From: Microlunatus phosphovorus NM-1
Lineage (GTDB): Bacteria; Actinomycetota; Actinomycetes; Propionibacteriales; Propionibacteriaceae
NCBI RefSeq assembly: GCF_000270245.1
Contig: NC_015635.1
Span: 5,456,001 to 5,520,000 of the forward strand
Direction of reading: 5' to 3'
Length of the DNA: 64,000 bases
Under the pieces are notes generated by a model that made no database searches, was not told the DNA's origin, and saw only the letters and a list, made by a program, of their open reading frames with translations. The translations under genes and the position numbers were made by a program. Of this stretch, positions 25,124 through 33,571 are shown piece after piece (position 1 is the stretch's first letter; each line of letters begins with the position of its first letter).

Positions 25124-25309
25124 TCAGGGAAGTCGGCTGAGCACGAATGACCTGATCGCCGCCACGATGGCTACGGCCACGGCCACCGCGCCAGCGATCA
25201 AGATCGCGTTCTCCGCGGACTGGCTGAGACCGCGCTCGTCGCGAGCCGTCGGCTCCTTGAGCGTGATCACCAGGCCAATCAGCAGGTACGCGATCTGGGA
25301 GAACTTCAT
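25124..25309 (-). CDS. flp: Flp-type major pilin
   Basis: The 61-residue pilin begins MKFSQIAYLLIGLVITLKEP and has ARDERGLSQSAENAILIAG. Cleavage would follow the Gly, leaving a mostly hydrophobic mature subunit (AVAVAVAIVAAIRSFVL) as in other Flp pilins. The leader is itself hydrophobic, which is unusual and could mean the uncleaved form spans the membrane twice. AGGAGG lies eight bases before ATG 25309. As first gene of a ten-gene operon it should be the most highly expressed. Confidence 0.85.
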   Translation of the reverse strand: MKFSQIAYLLIGLVITLKEPTARDERGLSQSAENAILIAGAVAVAVAIVAAIRSFVLSRLP

Positions 25310-25412
25310 CGGGGATCCTCCTGAATGGGACGGCAATTGGCGAGAGAATGTACGCACCGTCGGTGTGATTCGGCCAGTCATGATGGCCATTTCTGACCTG
25401 AATGCGACAAAA

Positions 25413-25428
25413 TGTGATAAACATCACG
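25413..25428. promoter_or_regulatory. CRP/GlxR-like site upstream of the Tad operon
   Basis: TGTGATAAACATCACG matches the CRP-family consensus TGTGA-N6-TCACA at nine of ten positions. It lies about 104 bases before the flp start inside an unusually AT-rich stretch of the 229-bp gap between flp and the sigma-like gene. GlxR-type regulators in actinobacteria use the same consensus. It suggests cAMP-linked control of pilus synthesis. Confidence 0.6.
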
Positions 25429-25538
25429 ATGCCCGTTACCGTGTCGTGCTTGAAAAGCTGAATATTTGCGGCTGCCGAAACCGCTCCTGACCCGCAGTGT
25501 CTGACGCGGCAGTTCACACACCGCTGGACCATGCTGGC

Positions 25539-26273
25539 TCATGCGCAGTTGGCGATCTCAGCCGAGTGGACGGCAAGGCGCCGCAAGGCCTGACTGCACC
25601 GCTGGCGGACGGCGTCGGGCGAGATCTGACGCTGACTGGCCGCCTCGGCGGTGCGGATGCCTTCGGCGTAGACGCTGTTGAGCAGCGCACCGGCATCCGC
25701 ATCGATCAGTTCCAGTTCCACCGCGGCTCTGAGCACATCGCCGGCCGTGAGCACGGCGATGTCGCGATTGTGATCGGCATGGTCTCGCGCGAACTGACGA
25801 TCGACGGCATCGGCGAAACTCGGACCTGGTGGCCAGAGCACGACGCTCGGTGAGCCGGCGAGTTCCCGCTTGGCGAACTTGCGGGCATCGAGCGCCAAGT
25901 TGGCCGCGACGTGGTGTGGCCGCCTGTCGACGGGATAGCGACGGATGCACTCCCACATCGCCAGCAGATAGCAGTCGATGTCGTGCGCATGATCTGCGTT
26001 CGCCATCAGCACGATCTTGCCGAGCATCGCCTGCAAGACGGTGCGTGCGGCAGCCATCGAGCCCGCGTGCACCTCGGTGAGCAGGACCCTCAGCACCTCG
26101 TCCGGTCCGGCCGGGATCCGGGCCAGGACGGCATGGAGATCCTGGCAATCCCGCAGGATCTGATGCCGGGCGGCCCAGTGCTCGACCTCGTCTCGGGCGC
26201 GCAGCGCTTCCCACTCCCGGTTGAGATCGGCGATGATCCGGTGCTGGCCGCCGGCCCTTCCACCCCATGACAT
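25539..26273 (-). CDS. Sigma-factor-like/HTH protein upstream of the Tad operon
   Basis: The 244-residue protein is all-helical. The end (SAVYAEGIRTAEAA-like stretch, then ISPDAVRQRCSQALRRLA) resembles sigma-70 region 4 or a related helix-turn-helix. Its middle (LAMWECIRRYPVDRRPHHV, ANLALDARKFAKREL) resembles region 2-like helices in actinobacterial hypotheticals. ATG 26273 has AGGAG five bases upstream. It is on the same strand as the Tad operon, 229 bases before flp, so it may regulate that operon. Family assignment is tentative. Confidence 0.6.
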   Translation of the reverse strand: MSWGGRAGGQHRIIADLNREWEALRARDEVEHWAARHQILRDCQDLHAVLARIPAGPDEVLRVLLTEVHAGSMAAARTVLQAMLGKIVLMANADHAHDIDCYLLAMWECIRRYPVDRRPHHVAANLALDARKFAKRELAGSPSVVLWPPGPSFADAVDRQFARDHADHNRDIAVLTAGDVLRAAVELELIDADAGALLNSVYAEGIRTAEAASQRQISPDAVRQRCSQALRRLAVHSAEIANCA

Positions 26274-26356
26274 CCGTGCTCCTGCCCCTCGTGATCGTTG
26301 GTCCGTTCACGATGCCCGGACGGTGTTGGCAGGGGTGTCTGCCGACACACCAGAGG

Positions 26357-26467
26357 TGTTGTCCGTTTGAGACAGGTGTTGTCCGTGCAACTCAGCGTTG
26401 TCCCGGGGGACTCAGCGTTGTCCGGGGGACCCAGCGTTGTCCGCGGCAGCTCAGCGAGTTGTCCACA
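26357..26467 (+). repeat. Array of six TTGTCC motifs spaced about 20 bases
   Basis: TTGTCC occurs at 26359, 26379, 26398, 26418, 26437 and 26459, that is 20, 19, 20, 19 and 22 bases apart, always on the same face of the helix. Several are preceded by CAGCG or GGTG (CTCAGCGTTGTCC three times with small changes). The last copy is a perfect DnaA-type box, TTGTCCACA. The array fills the gap between aat and the sigma-like gene, upstream of the latter. Confidence 0.7.
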
Positions 26468-27113
26468 GTGGCGCGGACAGCCGCAGCGCGCGACGCAGCC
26501 GGCGCAGATAGTCCTCGCGGTCGATCTCGATCACCCCGAGCGATGCCAGGTGTGGGGTCTGCCACTGCACGTCCAGCAGCCGGCCTGCTCCCCCAGCCTC
26601 ACGCAGCAGCTCGACCAGTGCCACCAGCGCCACCTTCGACGCATCACGGCCGATCTCGGGGTCGTGGAACATCGACTCGCCGGCGAACAGCCCGCCGATG
26701 CTGACGCCGTAGAGACCGCCTGCCAGCTGCCCGTCGTGGGTCCAGGCCTCCAGCGAGTGCACCACCCCGGCACGATGCAGCTCCCGATAGATCAGCCGGA
26801 TGTCGTCGTCGATCCAGCCGCCCGGACGCTCCGGATCGGCGCAGCGGTCCAGCACCTCGTCGAACGCGGTGTCGATCCGGATCTCGTACCGGGGGATCAT
26901 CTTGCGCAGCGACCGGGTGACCCGCAGCCCGTCCAGCGGCAGGATCCCGCGATCCAACGGCGACCACCAGCCCATCAGCCCCGGCCGCAGCGGCATCGGG
27001 AACACCCCGGCGCGGTAGGCGTCGATCACCATCTCCGCGTCCAGCTCCCGCGACGCCGCGATCAGGTCGTCGTCTCGCCAGCTCCGCGACGATCCGAACG
27101 GGGAGGACTCCAC
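26451..27113 (-). CDS. aat: Leucyl/phenylalanyl-tRNA-protein transferase
   Basis: The 220-residue enzyme adds Leu or Phe to proteins with N-terminal Arg or Lys, marking them for ClpS/ClpAP-type degradation. The family pattern is clear: VIDAYRAGVFPMPL, LMGWWSPLDRGILPLDGLRV, VVHSLEAWTHDGQLAGGLYG, GGLFAGESMFH. GTG 27113 is chosen because GAGAG lies upstream and the family starts with a short lead. The reading frame continues upstream but without family similarity. Confidence 0.92.
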   Translation of the reverse strand: MESSPFGSSRSWRDDDLIAASRELDAEMVIDAYRAGVFPMPLRPGLMGWWSPLDRGILPLDGLRVTRSLRKMIPRYEIRIDTAFDEVLDRCADPERPGGWIDDDIRLIYRELHRAGVVHSLEAWTHDGQLAGGLYGVSIGGLFAGESMFHDPEIGRDASKVALVALVELLREAGGAGRLLDVQWQTPHLASLGVIEIDREDYLRRLRRALRLSAPLWTTR

Positions 27114-27136
27114 CAGTCCAGTCTCTCGCTCCACGC

Positions 27137-27178
27137 CCGGTGGTTCGCGACCGGTGGTTCGCGACCGGTGGTTCAGGG
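27137..27178 (+). repeat. Three 14-bp tandem repeats
   Basis: CCGGTGGTTCGCGA is present twice in tandem (27137-27150, 27151-27164), followed by a degenerate third copy, CCGGTGGTTCAGGG (27165-27178). It lies in the aat-ecsC divergent intergenic region and may be slippage-derived. Confidence 0.7.
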
Positions 27179-27272
27179 GCGGTCCAGGGGAAGACCGGGG
27201 TGCCGCGGCCGGCGCGCAACGTACGCTGGTCGGGAGCGTCGCCCCACGACGCGCCGAAGCCCGGGAGGTCCG

Positions 27273-27968
27273 ATGCCGTCTGCCCAAGATGTCGGCAGAT
27301 TGTTCGCACGAGGCCTGCCGGTGGCCGGCCGGGTCACCCCACAGGTCGCCGGTGGCGCGTTGCGGCACGTGCTGGAGTTGGCGATCGACGGAACCGCCAA
27401 ACTGCCGGGTGCGAAGGCGGCCGCGAGCCGACACCTGCAACGTCATGGCGGATCGGCCGAGTTGGCGACCGAGGCGGTCATCGAGTTCCACGTCGGGCTC
27501 GCGAGTGCTCAGGGCTTCGTCACCAATCTCGGCGGGCTGGCGGCCCTCCCGGTGTCTCTGCCCGCCAACCTCGCCGGCGTTGCGGTGGTGCAGACCCGGA
27601 TGGTCGCCGCGATCGCCCATCTGCGCGGCTACGACCTCGATGACAACCGCGTCCGTACGGCCCTGATCATGTGCCTGCTGGGCGGTGAGCAGGTCGCGAA
27701 ACGGATCGTCACCGGCAAGCTGCCGACCTCGCCGCTGGCCATTGCGACCGCGCCGATGTTCGACCCACAGCTCGACCAGCGCGTCGCCGAAGAGGTGCTG
27801 AGCGACCTCATCCAGCGCGTCGGCGGCAAGAACCTCGCTCTCACGGTCACCCGACGGGTGCCGATCCTCGGCGGCGGCGTCGGCGCGGTGATGGACGGGA
27901 TCGCCACCCACCAGATCGGCAAGTACGCCAAGTCCGAGCTGGTCATCCGTCGCTCGATCGTCGGATAG
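27273..27968 (+). CDS. EcsC-family protein
   Basis: The 231-residue protein matches the EcsC family: Ala-rich helices, GGSAELATEAVIEFHVGLAS and QGFVTNLGGLAALPVSLPAN, then VVQTRMVAAIAHLRGYDLDD. It has some hydrophobic stretches that may associate with the membrane. EcsC began as a partner of the EcsAB ABC transporter, but solitary copies such as this are common and have no known role. ATG 27273 has GGGAGG five bases upstream. Confidence 0.82.
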   Translation: MPSAQDVGRLFARGLPVAGRVTPQVAGGALRHVLELAIDGTAKLPGAKAAASRHLQRHGGSAELATEAVIEFHVGLASAQGFVTNLGGLAALPVSLPANLAGVAVVQTRMVAAIAHLRGYDLDDNRVRTALIMCLLGGEQVAKRIVTGKLPTSPLAIATAPMFDPQLDQRVAEEVLSDLIQRVGGKNLALTVTRRVPILGGGVGAVMDGIATHQIGKYAKSELVIRRSIVG

Positions 27969-28046
27969 CGCCCCTATATTCACCGCTGCCGCTGCCGATC
28001 GCTCCGGGACGAAGGTCCCTTCTGCTGTCTGCTGGATCACAGAGGC

Positions 28047-28093
28047 TTGCTGTTCGACCCAAGACCGACTTACGTTAGGTCAGGCTCACCTAG
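28047..28093 (+). promoter_or_regulatory. efe promoter with IdeR/DtxR iron box
   Basis: TTAGGTCAGGCTCACCTAG (28075-28093) matches the IdeR/DtxR consensus TTAGGTTAGGCTAACCTAA at 16 of 19 positions. It overlaps a candidate -10 TACGTT (28071-28076) with -35 TTGCTG (28047-28052), 18 bases apart. Iron-loaded IdeR would block transcription of efeUOB, which starts at 28159. Confidence 0.85.
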
Positions 28094-28158
28094 GATGAGT
28101 TGCAGAATCGGCCGACGCCGCGGGGGTTGTCGACATCCACTGAGCACGAGGGATACGC

Positions 28159-29025
28159 ATGCTGGCCAACTATCTGATCGGCCTGCGCGAGGGCTTGGAA
28201 GCGGCCCTCGTGGTCAGCATCCTGGTCGCCTATCTGGTCAAGACCGACCGTCGTCATCTGCTGCCTCGGATCTGGCTCGGTGTCGGCGTGGCGGTCGGCA
28301 TCTCACTGCTGTTCGGCGCCCTGCTCACCTTCGGCCCGAAGGGACTGACCTTCGAGGCCCAGGAGGCGATCGGCGGCGCCTTGTCCATCATCGCCGTCGG
28401 GTTCGTCACCTGGATGATCTTCTGGATGGCGACCGCCGCCAAGAGCATCTCCGGCGAGCTGAAGGCCGCCATCGACAAGGCCGCCGACGCCAAGCCGTGG
28501 TCGCTGATGGTGGTGGCGCTGCTCGCCGTCGGTCGTGAAGGTCTCGAGACGGCCATGTTCATCTGGGCCGCCACGCAGGCCAGCACTCGCGGGACCGGAG
28601 CCAGCTGGGTGCCGCTGCTCGGCGCCCTGCTCGGCCTGATCACCGCCGTCATCCTGGGATACCTGTTCTACAAGGGCGCCGTGCGGATCAACCTGACGAA
28701 GTTCTTCACCTGGACCGGCGCCTTCTTGATCGTCGTCGCCGGCGGCGTGCTCGCGTACGGGGTGCACGACCTGCAAGAGGCCGGCATCCTCCCCGGACTG
28801 CACAACCTGGCCTTCGACGTCAGCGAGACCATCCCGCCGACCAGCTGGTACGGCACCCTGCTCAAGGGCATCTTCAACTTCTCCCCGGCCACCACCTGGC
28901 TCGAGGCGACCGTCTGGGTGCTCTACGTCGTGCCGACCATGATCATCTTCCTGCGGCGCATCCGGCGCCGCAGTGCACCCGCCAAGACGGCCGCCACGAC
29001 CGTCCCCGCTCCAGAAAGCCACTGA
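28159..29025 (+). CDS. efeU: Iron permease EfeU (FTR1 family)
   Basis: The 288-residue membrane protein has seven hydrophobic segments and the two iron-binding REGLE motifs, LREGLEAAL near residue 10 and GREGLETAM near 130. These carry Fe through the membrane after EfeB/EfeO processing. The start has GAGGG upstream. It overlaps efeO by one base (TGATG). An IdeR box precedes the operon. Confidence 0.95.
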   Translation: MLANYLIGLREGLEAALVVSILVAYLVKTDRRHLLPRIWLGVGVAVGISLLFGALLTFGPKGLTFEAQEAIGGALSIIAVGFVTWMIFWMATAAKSISGELKAAIDKAADAKPWSLMVVALLAVGREGLETAMFIWAATQASTRGTGASWVPLLGALLGLITAVILGYLFYKGAVRINLTKFFTWTGAFLIVVAGGVLAYGVHDLQEAGILPGLHNLAFDVSETIPPTSWYGTLLKGIFNFSPATTWLEATVWVLYVVPTMIIFLRRIRRRSAPAKTAATTVPAPESH

Positions 29026-30227
29026 TGACCCTGTCCTTCTGCCGCCGCCCAGGCCGCCGTACGCTCGCCGCCACGGCGTCGCTCGCGCTCGCCTTGCCTC
29101 TGCTGGCCGCCTGCACCGACAACGCCCCCGCAGCGGGTGGAAACGACGCCTCGGCCGATCCGCGTGCGCTCACCGTCACGGCGACCGACACCACCTGCGA
29201 GGTCTCGACCAACACCGCACCCTCGGGCAATCTGCGATTCAGCGTGACCAACAACGGCAGCAAGGTCAACGAGTTCTATCTGCTGGCCTCCGACGGCCTG
29301 CGGATCGTCGGCGAGGTGGAGAACATCGGACCGGGGCTGACCCGCGACCTGGTGTTGCAGGCTCCCCCGGGGTCCTACTTCACCGCCTGCAAGCCGGGCA
29401 TGATCGGCGACGGCATCCGCGCCGAGTTCGCCGTCTCCGACTCCGGCGAGACGCTGGCGCCGAACGAGGACGAGAAGGAGCTGGTCGCGCAGGCCAACGC
29501 GCTCTACGCGGCCTACGTACGCGATCAGACCGAGCAGTTGCTGGTCAAGACCGAAGAGTTCACCAAGGCCTTCATCGCCGGGGACGACGACCGAGCCCGC
29601 GAGCTGTATGCCCCGACCCGGGTGCACTGGGAGCGAGTCGAGACCGTCGCGGAGTCGTTCGGTGACCTCGACCCGGAGATGGACGCCCGCGAGGCCGACC
29701 TGGAGAAGGGCCAGAAGTGGACGGGCTGGCACAGGATCGAGAAGGACCTGTGGTCGGAGCGGGCCAAGAACTACACCGCGATGACGCCTGCGGAGCGGAA
29801 GGAGTACGCGGACAATCTGCTGGCCAACACCAAGACCCTGTACGAGCGCACCCGGGACATGACGTTCACCGCCGACCAGATCGCCAACGGCTCGAAGGGG
29901 CTGCTGGACGAGGTGGCGACCGGCAAGGTCACGGGCGAGGAGGAGTACTGGTCGCGGACCGACCTGTGGGACTTCCAGGCCAACGTCGACGGTGCCCGGG
30001 TCGCGTTCGATGGGCTGAAGCCGCTGCTGGAAGCGCGGGGCGAGACCGAGTTGGAGAACCAGATCGAGACCAAGTTCGTCGCCTTGCAGGAGCTGCTGGA
30101 TCAGCACAAGAAGGGTGACGGGTTCGTCTACTACAACGAGCTCACGCCGGATCAGGTCAAGGAGCTCTCCAACGCGGTCAACGCCTTGTCCGAGCCCCTG
30201 TCCAAGCTCACTGCGGCCGTGATCTAG
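29025..30227 (+). CDS. efeO: Iron-uptake lipoprotein EfeO
   Basis: This is a 400-residue lipoprotein: the signal sequence ends in LALPLLAAC with lipid-bearing Cys30. A cupredoxin-like domain follows (about 48-140, with Cys60, Cys122 and Met125 as possible metal residues), then the imelysin/M75-like helical domain (HWERVETVAESFGDLDP, WTGWHRIEKDLW). EfeO delivers iron to EfeU outside the membrane. Both domains are present, as in full-length EfeO. Confidence 0.93.
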   Translation: MTLSFCRRPGRRTLAATASLALALPLLAACTDNAPAAGGNDASADPRALTVTATDTTCEVSTNTAPSGNLRFSVTNNGSKVNEFYLLASDGLRIVGEVENIGPGLTRDLVLQAPPGSYFTACKPGMIGDGIRAEFAVSDSGETLAPNEDEKELVAQANALYAAYVRDQTEQLLVKTEEFTKAFIAGDDDRARELYAPTRVHWERVETVAESFGDLDPEMDAREADLEKGQKWTGWHRIEKDLWSERAKNYTAMTPAERKEYADNLLANTKTLYERTRDMTFTADQIANGSKGLLDEVATGKVTGEEEYWSRTDLWDFQANVDGARVAFDGLKPLLEARGETELENQIETKFVALQELLDQHKKGDGFVYYNELTPDQVKELSNAVNALSEPLSKLTAAVI

Positions 30228-30242
30228 CAGCCTGGGGTTCAG

Positions 30243-31598
30243 ATGTCGACATCGGTGCCGAATCCTCCAGCCGAGGGAGCCGCGGAAGACGGCGAGACCC
30301 TCGGCCGGGAGGTCGCATCCGGGGACCGTCCGCGCGGCGTCTCGCGGCGCGGACTCCTCGGGGCAGCCGGTGCCGGTGTCGTGGGGATCGGGCTCGGGGC
30401 AGCCGGCATGGCGGTGCGGAATCGCCAGCCGGCCGGCTCGGCGGAACCGAGTCCGATCGATCGGGCGTACCCCTTCTACGGCGACCACCAGGGTGGCATC
30501 ATCACTCCCGCCCAGGACCGACTGCACTTCGCGGCGTTCGACGTCACGACATCTTCACGGGAAGAGCTCATCGGGCTGTTGCGGGACTGGACGGCCGCCG
30601 CAGCACGGCTGACCGCCGGCCAGGATGCCGGCGAGATCGGAGCGACGTCCGGAGCCTACGACGCACCACCCGATGACACCGGGGAGGCGATCGGACTGCC
30701 TCCGTCGGGGCTGACCATCACCTTCGGCTTCGGGCCCTCCTTGTTTCGCGCCCGGGGGAAGGATCGGTTCGGGATCGCCGACCGGCAGCCGGCGGCACTG
30801 CGCCGGCTGCCGCACTTCCCCGCCGACAACCTCGATCCGACCAGGTCGGACGGTGATCTGTGCATCCAGGCGTGCGCCGACGATCCACAGGTCGCGGTGC
30901 ACGCGGTGCGGAACCTGGCCCGGATCGCATTCGGGCGGGCGGCGGTCCGCTGGTCACAGCTCGGCTTCGGTCGCACCTCGTCGACGTCGGTGTCGCAGAC
31001 CACGCCCCGGAATCTCTTCGGCTTCAAGGACGGCACGGCCAATCTGAAGGCCGAGGAGTCGGCGCTGCTCGACCAGCATGTCTGGGTGCCGGCCGGCGCC
31101 GACCCGGCGGCCGGCTGGCTGGCCGGCGGCTCCTATCTGGTGGCCCGCCGGATCAACATGACCATCGAGACCTGGGACCGGCAGTCGTTGCGCGAGCAGG
31201 AGGCCGTGATCGGGCGGACCAAGGCCGAGGGCGCCCCCCTGTCCGGCGGTGAGGAGTTCACCGAGCCGGACTTCGCGATGCTGGGGCGTGGGGAGCTGCC
31301 GCTGATTCCCGAGGACTCCCACGTGGCGATGGTGCACCCGGACAACAACGACGGTGCCCAGATGCTGCGCCGCGGCTACAACTTCGTCGACGGCTCGAAC
31401 GGTCTCGGCCGATTGGACGCCGGCCTGTTCTTCATCGCGTACGTGGTCGATCCGCGGACCCATTTCATCCCGATCCAGACCAAGATCGGGATCGGCGACG
31501 CGATGAGCGAGTACCTCCAGCACACCGGGTCGGCATTGTTCGCCGTGCCCCCAGGGGTCAAGCAGGGCGAGTACGTGGGTCAGGCACTGTTCACCTGA
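30243..31598 (+). CDS. efeB: Dyp-type peroxidase EfeB (Tat-exported)
   Basis: This is a 451-residue heme peroxidase. A twin-arginine signal (SRRGLLGAAGAG, residues 34-45) directs export of the folded protein. Dyp motifs: GFKDGTANLKAE with the catalytic Asp, and HVAMVHPDNNDGAQMLRRGY with the proximal His and the Arg that supports peroxide cleavage. EfeB oxidises ferrous iron or heme-derived iron for EfeUO. It lies 15 bases after efeO and completes the operon. Confidence 0.94.
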   Translation: MSTSVPNPPAEGAAEDGETLGREVASGDRPRGVSRRGLLGAAGAGVVGIGLGAAGMAVRNRQPAGSAEPSPIDRAYPFYGDHQGGIITPAQDRLHFAAFDVTTSSREELIGLLRDWTAAAARLTAGQDAGEIGATSGAYDAPPDDTGEAIGLPPSGLTITFGFGPSLFRARGKDRFGIADRQPAALRRLPHFPADNLDPTRSDGDLCIQACADDPQVAVHAVRNLARIAFGRAAVRWSQLGFGRTSSTSVSQTTPRNLFGFKDGTANLKAEESALLDQHVWVPAGADPAAGWLAGGSYLVARRINMTIETWDRQSLREQEAVIGRTKAEGAPLSGGEEFTEPDFAMLGRGELPLIPEDSHVAMVHPDNNDGAQMLRRGYNFVDGSNGLGRLDAGLFFIAYVVDPRTHFIPIQTKIGIGDAMSEYLQHTGSALFAVPPGVKQGEYVGQALFT

Positions 31599-31604
31599 CC
31601 CTGC

Positions 31605-32624
31605 TCAACGCCAGCCGAGCTCGGGGGCGATCAGCTTGACCACGCTCTCCAACACGTGCGCGTTGTAGTCGACCCCCAGCTGGTTCGGCACGGTCAACAG
31701 CAGCGTGTCGGCGGCGGCGATGGCCTCGTCAGCAGCCAGGTCGGCGATCAGCTTGTCCGGCTCGGCCGCGTACGTCTTACCGAATCGCGCGTTGCCGCCG
31801 TCCAGCCAACCGACGGTGTCGGTGGACTTCTGCTCCCGCCAGAACAGTTGCCGGTCCAGGTCGCTGACGATCGGGAAGATGCTGCGGCTGACCGAGACCC
31901 GCGGTTCGCGTTCGTGACCGGCGGTCTTCCACGCGTCCCGGAACAGCTGGATCTGCTCGGCCTGCAGCTGATGGAACGGTACGCCGGTGTCCTCGGTGAG
32001 CAGGGTCGAACTCATCAGGTTCATTCCCTGCGACGCGGTCCACTCGGCCGTGGCGCGGGTTCCCGCACCCCACCAGATCCGCTCCCGCAGACCAGGTGCG
32101 TACGGCTCGACCCGCAACAGACCCGGCGGATTCGGGAACATCGGCCGCGGATTCGGCTTCGCGAAGCCCTGACCGCCCAGGACCTCGAGGAAGACCCGGG
32201 CATGCTCGCGCGCCATGTCCGCATCCGAGCTACCTTCCGGCGGGATGTGTCCGAAGTAGCGGAAGCCGTCGATCACCTGCTCGGGCGATCCCCGGCTGAT
32301 GCCGAGCTGCAGTCGGCCGCCGGAGATCAGGTCGGCCGCACCGGCGTCCTCGGCCATGTAGAGCGGATTCTCGTACCGCATGTCGATGACCGCCGTGCCG
32401 AGCTCGATCCGGCTCGTCCTGGCGCCGGCAGCCGCGAGCAGCGGGAATGGTGAGGCCAGCTGCTGGGCGAAGTGGTGCACCCGGTAGTAGGCACCGTCAG
32501 CCCCCACCTCCTCTGCCGCCACCGCCAGCTCGATGGACTGCAACAGCGCGTCAGCGCCGGAACGAACCATCGAGTGCGGCGAGTCCGTCCAGTGCCCGAA
32601 CGACAGGAAGCCGATCTTCTTCAT
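31605..32624 (-). CDS. LLM-class flavin-dependent oxidoreductase
   Basis: The 339-residue luciferase-like TIM barrel starts MKKIGFLSFGHWTDSPHS. RTSRIELGTAVIDMRYENPL, GRLQLGISRGSPEQVI and ERIWWGAGTRATAEW are typical of flavin-dependent alkanal-monooxygenase-like enzymes. The cofactor (FMN or F420) and substrate cannot be told. It converges on efeB with a six-base gap and has no obvious partner. Confidence 0.85.
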   Translation of the reverse strand: MKKIGFLSFGHWTDSPHSMVRSGADALLQSIELAVAAEEVGADGAYYRVHHFAQQLASPFPLLAAAGARTSRIELGTAVIDMRYENPLYMAEDAGAADLISGGRLQLGISRGSPEQVIDGFRYFGHIPPEGSSDADMAREHARVFLEVLGGQGFAKPNPRPMFPNPPGLLRVEPYAPGLRERIWWGAGTRATAEWTASQGMNLMSSTLLTEDTGVPFHQLQAEQIQLFRDAWKTAGHEREPRVSVSRSIFPIVSDLDRQLFWREQKSTDTVGWLDGGNARFGKTYAAEPDKLIADLAADEAIAAADTLLLTVPNQLGVDYNAHVLESVVKLIAPELGWR

Positions 32625-32732
32625 GGCTCGTCCAACTCCGTCCGCCGAGAGGTCATTCCCAGCGGGCGCTCCCTTCCCCGTCGAAGCCGCTCGGGTTGCT
32701 GATTGTCGCGTCGTCTGCAGATGGAGCGACTC

Positions 32733-33536
32733 CTACGAACCCGAGCGACTTCGCGTCATGGAACGGGGCACGACGGTGGGCACGGGGCGCTTGGGGTCGA
32801 CACCGTCACCGTGCGGCACCCCTCGAATCCCCTTGCCCAGCCAGGGTCCGAGATAGCGGCGGATCCAGTCCACGTCGGAGGCGAGCTGTTGATGGAACTG
32901 CCGCCGGGCCGGCTCGTCGTCCAGCGGCTCGGCCCAGGACTCGTCGGCACCGTCGATCCCCAGCCGCCAGGCGAGGGCAGCCGCCGTACGTTGATGGCCG
33001 AGCTCGTTGCCGTGCAGCCGGTCCTCGAACCACAACCGCGGATCCTCGGCGATCGGGTAGTTCTGGAAGTCCATCACCAAGACCCCGTAGCGCTCGGCCT
33101 CCGCCCGCACGATGTCGTTGAACCGGAACATCCGGTCCTTCAGATGCTTGCCGAACGGGTTGATCGAGGTCGGATCCGGCAGGGTGAAGGTCAGCACGGT
33201 GCAGTCGTGGGCGCGCGCCTCGCCATACATGGCGGCCAGGTCGGCGCGCATCGTGTCGAGATCCCAGCCGACCGCGATGAGGTCGTTGCCGCCGCCGAAG
33301 ATGGTCATCAGGTCCGGCTGCAGCGCAATCGCGTCATCGAACTGGCGGTTGCGGATCTCGTTGAGCCGGAGGCTGCGAACGGCCAGGTTGGCGTACTCCA
33401 ACGGCTCATCCTGGGCGTCAGCGACCAGCTGCGCGAGCCGGTCGGCCCAGCCTCGGTAGCCGCCCTGCCCGTCCGGGTCGACCAGACCCTCCGTACTCGA
33501 GTCTCCGATCGCGACGTAGCGGTGAAAGATAGGCAC
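32733..33536 (-). CDS. SGNH/GDSL-family hydrolase
   Basis: The 267-residue cytoplasmic esterase-like protein begins VPIFHRYVAIGDSSTEGLVD, with block I GDSSTEG holding the catalytic Ser. Block III is TIFGGGNDLI, and block V is DRLHGNELGHQR with the Asp/His pair. It hydrolyses esters of unknown kind. Start GTG 33536 fits the usual distance to the GDS motif. A Pro/Arg-rich tail follows the domain. Confidence 0.88.
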   Translation of the reverse strand: MPIFHRYVAIGDSSTEGLVDPDGQGGYRGWADRLAQLVADAQDEPLEYANLAVRSLRLNEIRNRQFDDAIALQPDLMTIFGGGNDLIAVGWDLDTMRADLAAMYGEARAHDCTVLTFTLPDPTSINPFGKHLKDRMFRFNDIVRAEAERYGVLVMDFQNYPIAEDPRLWFEDRLHGNELGHQRTAAALAWRLGIDGADESWAEPLDDEPARRQFHQQLASDVDWIRRYLGPWLGKGIRGVPHGDGVDPKRPVPTVVPRSMTRSRSGS

Positions 33537-33571
33537 TACTCGATTGTTGCTCGGCGTCGAAAGCTCCGAGT

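Noticed and set aside
26298-27968. Single 556-codon plus frame across aat and the EcsC gene
   Set aside because: Only the part from 27273 has family similarity and a ribosome site; the first half is antisense to aat and crosses the TTGTCC array.
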